Shown here: in pieces, positions 5,519 to 6,434 of the stretch
How the letters are laid out: each line of letters starts with the position of its first letter
How positions within the stretch are numbered: the stretch's first letter is position 1
Source: CAZESH01 sp964514665
GTDB taxonomy: Bacteria > Bacillota > Bacilli > Paenibacillales > KCTC-25726
DNA: 6,434 nt
Assembly (NCBI GenBank): GCA_964514665.1
Contig: CAZESH010000255.1
Coordinates: forward strand, 1 to 6,434
Direction of reading: 5' to 3'
The notes under the pieces: model-generated
Database searches by the model: none
What the model was told of the DNA's origin: nothing
Seen by the model: only the letters and a program-made list of their open reading frames with translations
Translations under genes and position numbers: made by a program

Positions 5519-6351
5519 ATCGAAAACATCATGTAATGATATATATGGCGCTTTTGATAATGGGTTTATTTTTTGGGATGCCCACAAATGCAATGGCAAA
5601 AGGAATATTCGAACATCAGAATACAACCGTTCCGGCAAATCAGACGGTTGATGATGTTGTCGTCGTCGGTGGTGATGCGACCATTTTAGGAACAGTGAAG
5701 GATTCCGTTATCGTTTTCAATGGAAATCTGGATCTGAAAGCATCCGCTAAAATCAATGGTTTTGTTGTAGTAGTAGGAGGACAAATACTTCAGGAGCATG
5801 GTGCATTCATTAAGGACGAAATCATTAATCTTTCTTTGGATCATGCGACATTGAACAGCTTGATGATCGGCGGAGGTTTAGTTATCGGTACTTGGCTTCT
5901 GCAACTCGCCGTAAGCGTGCTGCTTGTCCTCTTACCTATTCTAGCTGTATTCCTTGGCAAGGGACGTATACATCCATATGTAGAACGAGCGCGGCGGACT
6001 CCAGGCTATTTCATATACATTGGCTTTTTTAGCACACTTATCCTCATCGCCCTCTCGGTTCTGTTGTTAATTACGGTTATCGGCATTCCGGTTGCACTAC
6101 TCATTTTTTTATACGTGGGTTTGGCATCTGTTTTTGGCTTAGCTGTGCTAAGCATGCTAGTTGGGGAAAGAATTCAGGTGGCAATAGGGCGATCCGACTG
6201 GATCGTCGCATTAACAGGCTCGATTGTACTGGTTTCTCTGATGAATGTTCCGTTTATCGGAGGATTGCTTTTATTAGGAATCGTAGTTTTCTCTACTGGG
6301 GTCATGACATTATGGGTTTTGGAAAAACTAAAAAGAAAAACAACAACCTAG
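5515..6351 (+). CDS. Exported bactofilin-like repeat, multi-pass membrane protein
   Basis: The start is TTG 5515, overlapping the anti-sigma stop by four bases and placed eight bases after a perfect AGGAGG (5501-5506). Residues 1-28 look like a signal peptide with a cleavage site after NAMA. Residues 45-100 hold three short beta repeats (VVVVGGDATILGTV, VIVFNGNLDLKASAKI, VVVVGGQILQEHGAFI) like the right-handed beta-helix of polymer-forming bactofilins. The rest is strongly hydrophobic: helices near 117-148, 165-188, 190-217 and 229-270, ending in a basic tail KLKRK. The predicted layout is an extracytoplasmic beta-helical patch anchored by a membrane domain. The family occurs in Firmicutes as uncharacterised polymer-forming proteins; I know no proven function. 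Tight coupling to the sigma/anti-sigma pair suggests a role in sensing or shaping envelope stress, or as a regulon target. That role is inference. Confidence 0.8.
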   Translation: MNRKHHVMIYMALLIMGLFFGMPTNAMAKGIFEHQNTTVPANQTVDDVVVVGGDATILGTVKDSVIVFNGNLDLKASAKINGFVVVVGGQILQEHGAFIKDEIINLSLDHATLNSLMIGGGLVIGTWLLQLAVSVLLVLLPILAVFLGKGRIHPYVERARRTPGYFIYIGFFSTLILIALSVLLLITVIGIPVALLIFLYVGLASVFGLAVLSMLVGERIQVAIGRSDWIVALTGSIVLVSLMNVPFIGGLLLLGIVVFSTGVMTLWVLEKLKRKTTT

Positions 6352-6367
6352 AAGGTGAAACCATCTC

Positions 6368-6434
6368 ATGTTTCAACATAAGCTTTTATGGTTCATTGCG
6401 CACTATGGTTATATAGGCATCTTCGGTGCCTTGG
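6368..6434 (+). CDS. DedA-family membrane protein, N-terminus only (cut by window end)
   Basis: ATG 6368 follows GAAGGTG by about ten bases and opens a frame reading MFQHKLLWFIAHYGYIGIFG, then AL, to the window edge. The pattern of a short hydrophobic start followed by HYGYIGIFGAL is typical of DedA protein N-termini and parallels the start of the DedA-PAP2 protein in this window (IDQYGYYVLGIA). It begins 16 bases after the preceding stop with no terminator, so it is probably the fourth gene of the sigma operon. Only 22 residues are visible, so the call rests on the start and on context. Confidence 0.6.
   Translation, partial: MFQHKLLWFIAHYGYIGIFGAL

Overview
The window looks like chromosome of a Gram-positive member of the Bacillales, most likely Paenibacillaceae or a relative. 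This is inferred from gene content (YuiD-type protein, BcrC, DedA proteins, a SigW-like ECF sigma factor), strong AGGAGG-type ribosome binding sites and frequent GTG/TTG starts. No species call is possible from sequence alone.

Left third (1-1760, minus strand): a decayed Tn3-family transposon. Its transposase gene (658-1559) keeps only about 90 N-terminal residues and the last 200 or so, joined out of frame after a large internal deletion. It overlaps by four bases (GTGA) a tyrosine-recombinase gene (277-661) that has a one-base frameshift near its start. That gene is cut off at 276 by a clean 38-bp Tn3-type terminal inverted repeat (239-276) of a second element, whose body runs off the left edge. 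A hairpin terminator lies inside that second element (93-132). Upstream of the transposase, 1561-1760 holds a palindrome and direct repeats of ATCGGAACTT, possibly recombinase-binding sites.

Right two thirds (1761-6434, plus strand): a cell-envelope module. In order it holds a frameshifted yuiD-like gene, bcrC (undecaprenyl-pyrophosphate phosphatase) and a strong terminator. Then come a DedA-PAP2 fusion protein, an ECF sigma factor, its zinc-binding membrane anti-sigma factor, a secreted or membrane protein with bactofilin-like repeats, and the start of a second DedA gene cut by the window end.

The main discovery is a shared promoter motif, TGAACTTT followed by GTCTTTT at identical spacing. 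It occurs upstream of yuiD (1761), of the DedA-PAP2 gene (3076) and of the sigma factor gene (4415). It has the form of an ECF promoter, so the sigma factor encoded here probably drives itself and the neighbouring lipid-carrier genes. The inferred picture is a self-contained envelope-stress circuit. BcrC would dephosphorylate undecaprenyl pyrophosphate outside the membrane, DedA proteins would return undecaprenyl phosphate inward, and the sigma/anti-sigma pair would set the dose. A second notable point is that the PAP2 half of the fusion protein has lost its catalytic histidines and the C1 arginine, while the rest of the domain is well kept.
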